From positions 78,404 to 142,403 of the forward strand of contig NZ_LMDM01000004.1 in assembly GCF_001425825.1 (NCBI RefSeq): DNA of 64,000 bases, in the 5' to 3' direction. The stretch's first letter is position 1. The number at the start of each line of letters is the position of its first letter. The position numbers and the translations under genes are program-made. The notes below the pieces were generated by a model, which was given only the letters and a program-made list of their open reading frames with translations, ran no database searches and had not been told where the DNA came from. Origin of the DNA: Rhizobacter sp. Root1238 (GTDB lineage Bacteria; Pseudomonadota; Gammaproteobacteria; Burkholderiales; Burkholderiaceae_C). Below are positions 33,799 to 46,834 of the stretch, piece after piece.

Positions 33799-35387
33799 GC
33801 CGCCTCCCTCAAGGCATCGGAAGCCGCGGCCATGTTGCCCAGGTTCAGCACGACGGTGATGCGTTCGATCGAAGCCGCAGGCCGCACGCTGATCTCGACG
33901 ATCAATCGCCCGGCGTCCAGGTCGGCCTGGCTCATCGTGCCGCGGTCGCAGCGCACCTCGAAGGCCTCCGCGGCGCTGGTCCCGGCGAAGGCGCCCTCGT
34001 CCCAGAAACCCAGCAGCAGGTCCTCGACCTGGCGCTGCAGCTGCGCCCACAGCGTCGGGCCGTTCAGGTCGAAGGCCAGCACGTCGCCGTCGGCGCGCAC
34101 GCTGCGGCGGATGGCACCGATCAGCCGGCTCGCGCCGCCGAAGCGCCAGGCCTCGCTCGGCGACGTGGTCACGTCGGACTGCAGCATCCAGCCGTCGGGC
34201 GCCTGCGCGAACAGGCAGACATGGCGTGCGAGCTGCACGTCCGGGTTGTCGTCGCCCAGCCCCCAGGCGGGCTGCGGCACGGCCGAGGCCAGGTCGCGCA
34301 GCAGCGGCAGCGAGCTGTCGCCCGCCACCGAGCGGAAGCAGCCGCGGCGCGTCGCCCCGCAAGCGACGAGCCCGGCCAGCACGCCGTCGGGCGACTCCAG
34401 CCCGCCCGGCAGGTCGCTGCCGGACGCCTGCGTGCGCAGCCACGGCCAGGCCAGCTGCACGAAGGCGCTGGCGGCCTGCGGATCGCCGGGCAGGCCGTCG
34501 GTGCGCAACACGCCGAGCCGCGTCAGCCACGCCGGCATGTCGGCCTGCGCGTGCACCAGGCCGCTGCCGCTGCCGCCTTGCGTGTCGAGGTGCGGCAAGG
34601 GCAGGGCACCGAGGAAGACGATCTCGCGCTGCCACGCGGCAAGGAAGGCGCGGGCCTGCGAGACGGCGCCCATCCATGCCGTGTAGCCGGCGAGGTCGAG
34701 CTCCGGCGGCGCCAGCCGTTGCAGCCGCGTGTCGACCGCCGCCGGCTCGTCGGTGCTGCATTCGACGAAACCCTCCGGCGCCGGCGCGACGAAGGGTGCC
34801 GCCTCGAGTGCGGGCGTCACGTGGCTGCAGGCATCGGCCAGGTCCGGCAACAGCAGCAGGCTGGTGTCGCGCAGGCCGTAGAGGTGCTGGATGCCTTGCC
34901 AGGTCGATGGTGCGTACGGCGAGAACGGCGGGTTGGCCGCCGAGATGGCCGGCAGCAGCCGCGCCAGCCGCGTGCCCGAGGCGGCCAGCCGTTGCGCCGC
35001 GCTTTCCAGGTAGTCCCACGGGTCGCCGACCCGCAGCACGATGGCGCGCCGCCCGCCGCGGGCGAAGAAGCTGCGCACCGCCGCACCCAGGTAGGTCGCG
35101 CAACGCTGCGGGCTGTCGGGCGAGAGCACGCGCCGGTCCCACGCGTAGAGCTGGTCGAACTGCTGCCAGCTGTCCAGCGCCACCGGCAGGTTCAGCAGGC
35201 TCTCGACCTGCGCCGCGGGCCGCTGCCACGGCCCGTCGATCCAGCCGGCCAGGCGCAACTGGTCGCGCAGCGTCGCCGGCAGCGGCTGGCCGGCACGCCG
35301 GGCGACGTGGCCGATGAAGCAGGCCACGTCGGCACGGCGCACCTGCGGCTGCAGCGCGGGTGTGGCAGGTTCGAAGGCGAGGCTCAT
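33795..35387 (-). CDS. eCIS contractile sheath protein 2
   Basis: A second sheath paralogue (530 aa), more divergent than sheath 1. The N-terminal half is variable; the C-terminal sheath domain is clear: FDLNGPTLWAQLQRQVEDLLLGFWDEGAF, VRCDRGTMSQADLDAGRLIVEISVRPA. This matches FELNGERLWANVRQTISDFLYNEWRNGAL and VRCDRSTMTQNDLDNGRLV in sheath 1. Afp and PVC carry two or three sheath paralogues, the extra ones forming the baseplate-proximal rings. ATG 35387 lies 17 bases after the tube 1 stop. Confidence 0.93.
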   Translation of the reverse strand: MSLAFEPATPALQPQVRRADVACFIGHVARRAGQPLPATLRDQLRLAGWIDGPWQRPAAQVESLLNLPVALDSWQQFDQLYAWDRRVLSPDSPQRCATYLGAAVRSFFARGGRRAIVLRVGDPWDYLESAAQRLAASGTRLARLLPAISAANPPFSPYAPSTWQGIQHLYGLRDTSLLLLPDLADACSHVTPALEAAPFVAPAPEGFVECSTDEPAAVDTRLQRLAPPELDLAGYTAWMGAVSQARAFLAAWQREIVFLGALPLPHLDTQGGSGSGLVHAQADMPAWLTRLGVLRTDGLPGDPQAASAFVQLAWPWLRTQASGSDLPGGLESPDGVLAGLVACGATRRGCFRSVAGDSSLPLLRDLASAVPQPAWGLGDDNPDVQLARHVCLFAQAPDGWMLQSDVTTSPSEAWRFGGASRLIGAIRRSVRADGDVLAFDLNGPTLWAQLQRQVEDLLLGFWDEGAFAGTSAAEAFEVRCDRGTMSQADLDAGRLIVEISVRPAASIERITVVLNLGNMAAASDALREAA

Positions 35388-35404
35388 GGTGCGGACCGTG
35401 GCGT

Positions 35405-35848
35405 TCAGACGCTGAGTTCCAGCGCCTCGGCCGACAGCACGACCTCTTCCATCGCGACGTCGCCGCCGCCCTTGCCGGCCAGCGTGGGCCCGGTGTACTT
35501 CATCGGGATCACGCCGCGCAGCACCCAGGCCTGCACCGGCTTCTGCGATTCGTCGAGCAGCGTGATGGTGACGCTCTTCTGCGCATCGGGTCCCTTGGTG
35601 CGGGCGGTGGCGATCCAGTCGAACAAGGTCCTGGAGTTCAGGATGCCGCGCTTGAGCGTGACGTCCGAAACCTTGTGGACCCCGGCGACCTTGCGCACGT
35701 GGTTCTCCTTGTCGTTGCCGAAGCGGTACTCGGACACCGTGACTTCGGTGCCCAGCCCCGACACGTCGGAGAAGCCGCCGAAGATCTCGCCGCCGTCGAA
35801 GTTGACGACGAAGTTGAAGGCGCCGTAGGGCGTGGTCCTGTTGGCCAT
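35405..35848 (-). CDS. eCIS inner tube protein 1 (gp19/Afp1-like)
   Basis: A 147-aa main tail-tube subunit of the gp19 family: FNFVVNFDGGEIFGGFSDVSGLGTEV, KVSDVTLKRGILNSRTLFDWI, RGVIPMKYTGPTLAGKG. It stacks as hexamers to make the lumen through which cargo passes. GGAG precedes the ATG by 9 bases. It follows sheath 1 by 33 bases, the usual sheath-tube pair. Confidence 0.96.
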   Translation of the reverse strand: MANRTTPYGAFNFVVNFDGGEIFGGFSDVSGLGTEVTVSEYRFGNDKENHVRKVAGVHKVSDVTLKRGILNSRTLFDWIATARTKGPDAQKSVTITLLDESQKPVQAWVLRGVIPMKYTGPTLAGKGGGDVAMEEVVLSAEALELSV

Positions 35849-35881
35849 GGTGAGGGGCTCCTGTGCGGATGGGGGACGTCG

Positions 35882-37672
35882 TCAGGACCGCGCGTCGGCG
35901 GTCTTCTGCCCGATGCGGAAGATGACGAACTCGGCCGGGCGGATCAGCGCCACGCCGATCAGGCAGACCAGGCGGCCGTTGTCGAGGTCGTTCTGCGTCA
36001 TGGTGCTGCGGTCGCAGCGCACGAAGAAGGCCTCCTCGGCATTGGCGCCCAGCAGCGCACCGTTGCGCCACTCGTTGTAGAGGAAGTCGGAGATGGTCTG
36101 CCGCACGTTGGCCCACAGGCGCTCGCCGTTCAGCTCGAACACCGCCCACTGCGTGCCGCGGTCGATCGAGGCCTCGAGGTAGTTGAAATAGCGCCGGTCG
36201 GAGACGTACTTCCATTCCGGATCGCTGGACGCCAGGCGCGCACCCCACAGCCGGTAGCCGCGGCCCGACAGGTAGCGCAGGCAGTTGACGCCGAGCGGGT
36301 TCAGCAACTCCTGCTGCGCGAAGTTGATGTCCGACTCGAAGCGCAGCGCGCCCGTCACGACCTCGTTGGCCGGCGCCTTGTGCACGCCGCGCTGGACGTC
36401 GTTGCGCGCATAGATGCCGGAGACGAAGCCGGACGGCGGCAGCGCGATCTCCTTCGGGATGTCGTCGCGGCCCGGGCGGGCCAGCGGGTTGGAGACGATC
36501 ACCCAGGGGTAGTAGAGCGCGGCGTACTTCGAGTCGATCCGCCCGCGTGCCACGCGCACGTCGCCCGGCGTCTGGCGCGCTGCGGAGTCGAGCACCGCGA
36601 TGCGGTAGCTGCGGCGGCGCTCGGCATGGCCGATCAGCGCGGCCTGGATGGCCGGGCCGTCGGCGTAGGCGGTGGAGCCGGGCGCGGCGACGATGGAGAC
36701 GTCTTCCAGGCCGGACAGCACGGCCAGCGCGGCAGCGTAGGTGCCCGCCGTGGTCTCGGCCCCGGCGATCGGGGCCGCGCCGTCGGTGCCGCCGGCCAGC
36801 GCCAGCGCGGGGCGCGGGTCGCCGCTGCCGGCCAGGGCGGGCAGCGCCATCGCGGCAGCCTGCAGTTCGAAGGCGCTGACGGCGGTGCCGACGTCGAACC
36901 AGACGATGTTGTTCAGTGCATCGTTGCGCGCCGGCGGGTTCAGCGACAGCAGCGCGCCGACATAGCGCGGGTGGGCGCTGCCGTAGCCGAGCTCGTCCCA
37001 TCCCTGGACATAGCCGTCGGCATCGGCGAACTCGACCGACAGCGAGAGCAGCTCGGCGACCGCGCCGGCGCCGCCGGGCGTGGCCCCGGGCGGCAGCGGG
37101 TTGCCACCGTCGACCAGCGAGAGCGGGGCGGCGGCGCTGTCGGCCCAGATGCCGGCCGTCTTCAGGTAGAGCGTGGTGGCGCCGCCGACCACGATGCGCA
37201 ACATGCTGCCGTCGGGCGCGGTGCCCAGTGACAGCACGGTGGCCGAACGGCCGCTCTCGCGCAGGCGCAGCGTGCCGTTGCCGGCCAGGCCGGCGATGCG
37301 GGCGCGCACGAAGACGTCTTCGGCGGCAGTGCCTGCGCCGTCGCGCAGCCGGCCGGAGGCGGAGGCGGCGCCGTTGGAGGTGCGCACCACGTAGAGCCGC
37401 GAGCCGCCGTTGTCGAAGTAGGCGCGCGCCGCATGGGCGACGAAGTTGAGCCGCAACTCGGCGGCCGCGACGTCGCTGAGTGCGAGGTTCTGCAGGCTGC
37501 CGTAGATGCGCTCGAAATCGGGCAGGCTGGTCACCAGCTCGGGCGTGCCGCCGATCGGGCCGCGGCGGGTCGGGCCGACGAAGGCGGTGGTGCTGGTGCC
37601 CACGCCCTCGATCGACTTGGCGCGGAAACTGGTTTCCTCAACGTATACGCCGGGTGCCAGGTATTCAGGCAT
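35882..37672 (-). CDS. eCIS contractile sheath protein 1
   Basis: A 596-aa major sheath protein. The start MPEYLAPGVYVEETSFRAKSIEGVGTST is the standard eCIS/phage sheath N-terminus, whose arm links to neighbouring subunits. The C-terminus (ISFLYNEWRNGALLGANAEEAFFVRCDRSTM region, ending VFRIGQKTA) completes the mesh. Domain III insertions in the middle (about 120-300) account for the length. A strong AAGGAGA site precedes the ATG by 8 bases, the best ribosome binding site in the operon, as expected for a high-copy protein. Confidence 0.97.
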   Translation of the reverse strand: MPEYLAPGVYVEETSFRAKSIEGVGTSTTAFVGPTRRGPIGGTPELVTSLPDFERIYGSLQNLALSDVAAAELRLNFVAHAARAYFDNGGSRLYVVRTSNGAASASGRLRDGAGTAAEDVFVRARIAGLAGNGTLRLRESGRSATVLSLGTAPDGSMLRIVVGGATTLYLKTAGIWADSAAAPLSLVDGGNPLPPGATPGGAGAVAELLSLSVEFADADGYVQGWDELGYGSAHPRYVGALLSLNPPARNDALNNIVWFDVGTAVSAFELQAAAMALPALAGSGDPRPALALAGGTDGAAPIAGAETTAGTYAAALAVLSGLEDVSIVAAPGSTAYADGPAIQAALIGHAERRRSYRIAVLDSAARQTPGDVRVARGRIDSKYAALYYPWVIVSNPLARPGRDDIPKEIALPPSGFVSGIYARNDVQRGVHKAPANEVVTGALRFESDINFAQQELLNPLGVNCLRYLSGRGYRLWGARLASSDPEWKYVSDRRYFNYLEASIDRGTQWAVFELNGERLWANVRQTISDFLYNEWRNGALLGANAEEAFFVRCDRSTMTQNDLDNGRLVCLIGVALIRPAEFVIFRIGQKTADARS

Positions 37673-37725
37673 GGCCTATCTCCTTTGCATGAAGGGGAAC
37701 GTCTGACAAAACTGGCGTGCGGCCT

Positions 37726-38544
37726 TCATGGCAGTGCCAGCACAAGGGAAAGGGATTGGGAGCGGCCCGCCGCCAGCGCCAGCGCCTGCACGCTGCGCGG
37801 CAGCGCGGCGCGCTGGGCCTCGACGGCCTCGGGATCGATCCGGGGCAGCGGGCTCGGCGCGCGACCGGCCCGCAGTTGCGCAGCACTGGTGCGCGTGCCG
37901 CCGCTGCCGGGAAAGACGGCCTCGACCTGCGCATTGATCTCGCTGACGACCACGGCGCCGGGGGCGTCGGACCAGGTGGTCACCGGCACGCCGGGCACGG
38001 CGACCAGCGCTTCGCCGCGCCAGTCGCTCAGGCCGCGCGCCAGCGTGTTGCCGCCCGACGTGACGATCAGCAGCGTGCCGCCGAGCGCATCGCCGCTGAT
38101 GCCCTCGCGCACCGCGATGCGCAGCACCGACCAGTTGGCGCCGACGGCCGCGGCCGCGGCGGGGTACAGCGGGACCTCGATGGCGCGGAACAGCGAATCG
38201 GGCTGCGCTGCGTTGGCGGGCAGCGGGTCGCGCGGCAGGGCGACCGAGAAGCTGCGCGCCAGGTAGCGGCCGGACGGGTCGTCGACGCGCAGCGTGAGGG
38301 TGACGCTGCCGGCCGCGGGGAGGGCGGGAGCCGCTTCGAACGCGTCGGCATGCGCGGCCAGTGCGGCGGCGTCGGCCTGCACGATGACGTAGAGGCCGCT
38401 GCGGTTGCGCTGCAGGCGGGCGCCGTCCATGCGGGCATCGAGCAGGCCGTCGACGCGCACGCGGGTGCTGGCGTCGACGAAGCTGACGGCGCCGAGCACG
38501 CGGCGTTCGACGCGTTCGATCTCGCGCATCAGCAGCGTGACCAT
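37726..38544 (-). CDS. eCIS-associated protein (272 aa), unknown, with beta-rich regulatory-like fold
   Basis: No firm family. The N-terminal ~130 residues (LLMREIERVERRVLGAVSFVD, RVDGLLDARMDGARLQRNRSGLYVI, VTLTLRVDDPSGRYLARSFSVALPRD) look like two short beta domains. The middle (GGTLLIVTSGGNTLARGLSDWRGEALVAVPGVPVTTW) resembles carboxypeptidase-regulatory/Ig-like folds. It lies between the DUF4255 gene and sheath 1, and its ATG overlaps the DUF4255 stop (TGATG). A cap or terminator accessory role is possible. ATG 38544 is set by that overlap. Confidence 0.8.
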   Translation of the reverse strand: MVTLLMREIERVERRVLGAVSFVDASTRVRVDGLLDARMDGARLQRNRSGLYVIVQADAAALAAHADAFEAAPALPAAGSVTLTLRVDDPSGRYLARSFSVALPRDPLPANAAQPDSLFRAIEVPLYPAAAAAVGANWSVLRIAVREGISGDALGGTLLIVTSGGNTLARGLSDWRGEALVAVPGVPVTTWSDAPGAVVVSEINAQVEAVFPGSGGTRTSAAQLRAGRAPSPLPRIDPEAVEAQRAALPRSVQALALAAGRSQSLSLVLALP

Positions 38545-39140
38545 CACCGCATCCCTGCCGGCGAGGCCGGGCCGTAGCCGAAGCGGCTGGCGACCACCGG
38601 GGCTGCGTCGGCGAAGCTGTCGGGATCCAGCCGCACCAGCCGCACGACGTACGAGACCGACAGGCGGTAGGCCGGCTCGAAGGCATCCCAGATGCGCATC
38701 ATGTCTTCGGTGGACAGCTCGGACGGGATGATCTGGATGACTTCTTCCGGGCCCCATCCGGCTTCGGGCGACAGGGACGATGCATCGAGCAGCGGGTGCT
38801 GGTAGAGCTGGCGCATCGCCCAGGCGAGCGGCAGCAACTCGTCCTGGGCGGTGCCGGCCCAGGCGGTGAGCAGGAAGTGCAGGTCGAGGCCGAGCGGCGC
38901 CAGCTGGTCGGGCGACATGCGGTCGGGGCGTTGCTGGCGCTGGTGTTCGTTGACGGTCACGCGGTAGAGGTAGAGCGTGAGACGCACCGTGTCGTCCGGC
39001 GGCGCTTCGAGTTCGCCGGAGGACAGCAGCGCGAAGCCGCAGCCGGGCATGGGCAGGGCACCGACCGTGGCGGGATAGGTGTTGCGCAGGTAGGTCACGA
39101 TCGAATGACCCACCGAGTGGATGGCCTGGATGTTCGCCAT
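38544..39140 (-). CDS. eCIS tube terminator/cap protein (DUF4255, Afp16/Pvc16-like)
   Basis: Caps the distal end of the particle and ends tube and sheath growth. The 198-aa protein has the DUF4255 (Pvc16 N-terminal) pattern: IQAIHSVGHSIVTYLRNTYP, a beta region RLTLYLYRVTVNEHQRQQRP, LGLDLHFLLTAWAGTAQDELLPLAWAMRQLYQHPLLDAS and IQIIPSELSTEDMMRIWDAF. It is the first large gene of the operon. Confidence 0.94.
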   Translation of the reverse strand: MANIQAIHSVGHSIVTYLRNTYPATVGALPMPGCGFALLSSGELEAPPDDTVRLTLYLYRVTVNEHQRQQRPDRMSPDQLAPLGLDLHFLLTAWAGTAQDELLPLAWAMRQLYQHPLLDASSLSPEAGWGPEEVIQIIPSELSTEDMMRIWDAFEPAYRLSVSYVVRLVRLDPDSFADAAPVVASRFGYGPASPAGMR

Positions 39141-39197
39141 GCTGCTTTCGCATTGCCGCGGGGGCTGTCTCCGTCGAGGCGTTGTCGGGGCTGCCGG

Positions 39198-39452
39198 TCA
39201 GGGGGTGCTCGACGCGGCGGGGGCACGGTAGACCGCGCTTCCGTCCGGCAGCGTGTCGCGTTGCAGCCGGCCTTGCTGCACCAGCGCATCGAGCGCGAGT
39301 CGCAGGTCGGGCCGGGGCACGTGCACGCCCATGTCGGGCAACCACCATTCGTGGATGCCTTGTTCGGTGTCGGCGGCGGATGGGTGGCGTGCCAGCCAGG
39401 CCTCGATGGCCTGCATTGCGCGCCGTGTCCTCGGCCCCGCCTCGTCGAACAA
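39198..39452 (-). CDS. Small winged-helix-like protein (84 aa) at the head of the eCIS operon
   Basis: The product contains RAMQAIEAWLARHPSAADTEQGIHEWWLPDMG, LRLALDALVQQGRLQRDTLPDGSAVYRA, which reads like a short winged-helix (helix-helix-helix, then a beta hairpin). An ATG at 39482 is in frame but overlaps the -12 element of the sigma-54 promoter, so it cannot be on the transcript. TTG 39452 has GGAG 5 bases upstream and lies ~20 bases after the predicted transcription start, so I chose it; ATG 39416 is the fallback. It could be a local regulator; function unknown. Confidence 0.7.
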   Translation of the reverse strand: MFDEAGPRTRRAMQAIEAWLARHPSAADTEQGIHEWWLPDMGVHVPRPDLRLALDALVQQGRLQRDTLPDGSAVYRAPAASSTP

Positions 39453-39482
39453 GACATCTCCAACAGAGTTCCTGCACTTCAT

Positions 39483-39498
39483 TGCGAGAGGCGTGCCA
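39483..39498 (-). promoter_or_regulatory. Sigma-54 (-24/-12) promoter of the eCIS operon
   Basis: On the minus strand the sequence is TGGCACG-CCTC-TCGCA, against the consensus TGGCACG-N4-TTGCA: 7 of 7 in the -24 block and 4 of 5 in the -12 block. The invariant GG and GC are 10 bases apart, as required. Transcription would start near 39472. The upstream gene encodes a sigma-54 activator on the same strand. Confidence 0.85.
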
Positions 39499-39601
39499 TC
39501 GCTCGCCTGATCGCAAGTGATTGATTCGTCTGCTGTTTCTGGCTGGGTGGCGGGCGGGTGGGGCGGCGCCGACCCGTCTGTGGCGACCCACTGCGGCGGG
39601 G

Positions 39602-39642
39602 CTGACCCGCTGGTGGGGCCGGCGTGGACCGGCCCGGGTCAG
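39602..39642. repeat. Inverted repeat upstream of the eCIS promoter (possible activator site or hairpin)
   Basis: CTGACCCG (39602-39609) and CGGGTCAG (39635-39642) are an exact 8-bp inverted repeat around an inner GGGCCGG/CCGGCCC stem (39616-39622 with 39629-39635). It lies ~105-145 bases upstream of the -24/-12 promoter, a distance normal for sigma-54 enhancer sites, and overlaps the last codons of the activator gene. It has no T-run, so it is not a strong terminator. Confidence 0.4.
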
Positions 39643-40646
39643 GCGCCGGACGAAGGATGCAGCGGCGCGACGAGCGGGTCGTCCTTGATGCCGTGCTTCT
39701 TGAGCAGCTTGCCGAGCGAGCGCCGTTCCTTGCCCGCCAGCCGCGCCGCGTGCGTGACGTTGCCGTCGGTCGCCTGCATCAGCCGCTGCAGGTAGTCGCG
39801 CTCGAAGCACTGCAGCGCGCGCTCGCGCGCTTCGTTGAAGGCATGCACGGTGTCGTCGTGCGCATCCGCCGCCGCGGGCCGCGCCGCAGGCATCGCACCC
39901 GGATCGAGGAGCAGCTCCTCATCGTCCGACAACAGCAAGGCGCGCTGCACCCGGTTGTCGAGCTCGCGCACGTTGCCGGGCCAGGGATACGCTTCCAGCC
40001 AGCGAAGGCTTTGCGCATGCAGCCGGCGCAGCGGCCGGTCGTGCTGGCGCGCGTGACGCGCGATGAAATGGTCGGCCAGGATGCGGGCGTCTCCGGCACG
40101 CTCGCGCAGCGGCGGCATCTCCAGCAGCAGCACGTTGAGCCGGAAGGCCAGGTCGTCGCGGAAGGCGCCGGTGTTCAGCATCTCGTTCAGCCGCGGGCTG
40201 GCCGCCGCGATGATGCGCACGTCGCCCGTGCACTCGCGCGTGCCCCCCACCGGCCGGTAGCGGTAGTCCTGCAAGAAGCGCAGCAGCGAAACCTGCGCGC
40301 GCAGCGGCAGCGAATCCAGCTCGTCGAGGAAAAGCGTGCCGCCCACGGCCGCGGCCACCAGCCCGCTGCGCGCCTGCCTGGCATCGGTGAAGGCACCGCG
40401 CTCGCAACCGAACAGCTCGCTCTCGATCAGCGCCTCGGGCACGGCACCGCAGTTCAACGGCACGAACGGGCCTTCGCGTCGCGCCGAGTGGTAGTGGATG
40501 GCCCGTGCGGCGAGTTCCTTCCCGGTCCCGGTTTCGCCCTGGATCAACACCGGCGCCTCGCAGTGCGCCATGCGTTCCATCAACGCCAGCGCGTGCAGGA
40601 AGGGCGGCGATCGGCCGATGAGCTTGGATGGAGCAGGACTCAGCAT
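39639..40646 (-). CDS. Sigma-54-dependent transcriptional activator (AAA+ / Fis type)
   Basis: A 335-aa bacterial enhancer-binding protein that remodels the sigma-54 holoenzyme. It starts directly with the AAA+ domain: Walker A GETGTGKE (37-44), ESELFG, the sigma-54 contact loop as GAFTDA (84-89, usually GAFTGA), Walker B GGTLFLDELD (102-111), FRLNVLLLEMPPLRERAGD and WPGNVRELDN. It ends with a Fis helix-turn-helix (NVTHAARLAGKERRSLGKLLKKHG). It has no receiver, PAS or GAF domain, so activity would be set by level or by a partner protein. The -24/-12 site ~140 bases downstream makes the eCIS operon the obvious target. Confidence 0.94.
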   Translation of the reverse strand: MLSPAPSKLIGRSPPFLHALALMERMAHCEAPVLIQGETGTGKELAARAIHYHSARREGPFVPLNCGAVPEALIESELFGCERGAFTDARQARSGLVAAAVGGTLFLDELDSLPLRAQVSLLRFLQDYRYRPVGGTRECTGDVRIIAAASPRLNEMLNTGAFRDDLAFRLNVLLLEMPPLRERAGDARILADHFIARHARQHDRPLRRLHAQSLRWLEAYPWPGNVRELDNRVQRALLLSDDEELLLDPGAMPAARPAAADAHDDTVHAFNEARERALQCFERDYLQRLMQATDGNVTHAARLAGKERRSLGKLLKKHGIKDDPLVAPLHPSSGA

Positions 40647-40894
40647 GGCACGGGCACGGGTGCGTTCGTTGTCGTCGCGTGACGGGCGAAGCGCTCAGCG
40701 TGCCAAAGTGCTGCCATGGCGGTGGCGGTACGGATTGCGCGTGCGCCACGGATGCCCCCCGAGGCCATCCAGTGCGCGACGCAGGTGCCAGATCACTGAG
40801 TGCGAGCCTTCAGTTTAGGCGCCGGCTCCCCGCGCAAAATCCTTCACAGTAGGGATGAAGCGGCCCGCACCCCGTGACTGGGTGGGGCATCGAA

Positions 40895-40925
40895 AAAGCC
40901 GGCAACCTGCTGCCGGCTTTCGGGC
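40895..40925 (-). terminator. Terminator of hppA
   Basis: A 10-bp stem, AAAGCCGGCA/TGCCGGCTTT (40895-40904 with 40911-40920), with a 6-nt loop. On the minus strand the stem is followed by a TTT-rich end, just after the hppA stop codon at 40945. The gap to the eCIS activator (40647-40944) holds nothing else I can identify. Confidence 0.85.
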
Positions 40926-40944
40926 ACATGACCGTCGCGTGACG

Positions 40945-43134
<2,190 letters not shown>

Positions 43135-43436
43135 CAGGTCTCCTTCCTCGTTCGTTCGTTGATGATCGGAATCGAGAGTCGTGCCCGACTGCACAGGGCC
43201 GCGTGAGCCCGCCGGGCCGCCAAGGGCGAACACCGGAGTGCGCAGCACGAAGGTACTCAAGCGAGCCCTGACGGGTCTGCGGCGCATGCTACGGGATGAC
43301 CCGCCTTGAAGGCAACGAAACCCGTCATGGTGTTTTCCAGCGGACTGCGCCGTCAGCCGCATGAAAGGCGGGGGCAGGGCGCGCGGCTAAAATCCGGGTT
43401 ATCCCTCGCGATCCCTGTCTTCATCAAGAGAACCTC
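43135..43436. promoter_or_regulatory. Divergent intergenic region between hppA and ppa
   Basis: 302 bases without a gene. It must hold promoters for both pyrophosphatase genes. A weak minus-strand candidate for hppA is TTGCCT (43310-43315) and TAGCAT (43286-43291) with an 18-base spacer. TAAAAT at 43388-43393 is a possible -10 for ppa, without a clear -35. No repeats or RNA structure stand out. Confidence 0.35.
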
Positions 43437-43982
43437 ATGAGCCTGCACAAAGTCCCCCCCGGCGCCAAGGCGCCCGAGCAGTTCAACGTGATCATCGAGA
43501 TCCCGATGAACGCCGACCCGATCAAGTACGAGGTCGACAAGGAAAGCGGCGCGCTGTTCGTCGACCGCTTCATGACGACCGCGATGCACTACCCCTGCAA
43601 CTACGGCTACGTGCCGCAGACGCTGTCCGACGACGGCGACCCGGTCGACGTGCTGGTCATCACCCCGTTCCCGCTGTCGCCTGGCGTGGTGGTCACCTGC
43701 CGCCCGATCGGCGTGCTGAAGATGGAAGACGAGGCCGGCGGCGACAGCAAGCTGCTCGCGGTGCCGATCGACAAGGTGCTGCCGATCTACACCCACTGGC
43801 AGAAGCCCGAAGACATCAACCAGATGCGCCTGAAGGCGATCCAACACTTCTTCGAGCACTACAAGGACCTCGAGGCCGGCAAGTGGGTCAAGGTGACCGG
43901 CTGGGAAGGCCCGGAGTCGGCCAAGGCCGAGATCAGCAACGGCCTGGTCGCGTACCAGAAGGCTGCCGCCGCGAAGGCCTGA
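43437..43982 (+). CDS. ppa: Inorganic pyrophosphatase (soluble, family I)
   Basis: Mg2+-dependent cytoplasmic hydrolase that pulls biosynthetic reactions by removing pyrophosphate. The 181-aa length and motifs are typical of family [45 protein letters not shown] (the signature D-x-D-P-x-D), and [19 protein letters not shown] precedes the ATG. It is divergent from hppA. Confidence 0.97.
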   Translation: MSLHKVPPGAKAPEQFNVIIEIPMNADPIKYEVDKESGALFVDRFMTTAMHYPCNYGYVPQTLSDDGDPVDVLVITPFPLSPGVVVTCRPIGVLKMEDEAGGDSKLLAVPIDKVLPIYTHWQKPEDINQMRLKAIQHFFEHYKDLEAGKWVKVTGWEGPESAKAEISNGLVAYQKAAAAKA

Positions 43983-44014
43983 GCCACACGCCGTCACGAA
44001 CGGACACGACGACC

Positions 44015-44038
44015 AGGGGAGCCGCGTGCTCCCCTTTT
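44015..44038 (+). terminator. Intrinsic terminator of ppa
   Basis: Stem AGGGGAGC/GCTCCCCT (44015-44022 with 44028-44035), 5-nt loop CGCGT, followed by TTTG. It lies 33 bases after the ppa stop. Confidence 0.88.
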
Positions 44039-44113
44039 GCATGGTCGTGGCCTTGCGGAACCTCCGCGGAGGAGGGCGCTCTACACTGCGCCCTTCGCTT
44101 CCATGAGCCGCCC

Positions 44114-46834
<2,721 letters not shown>

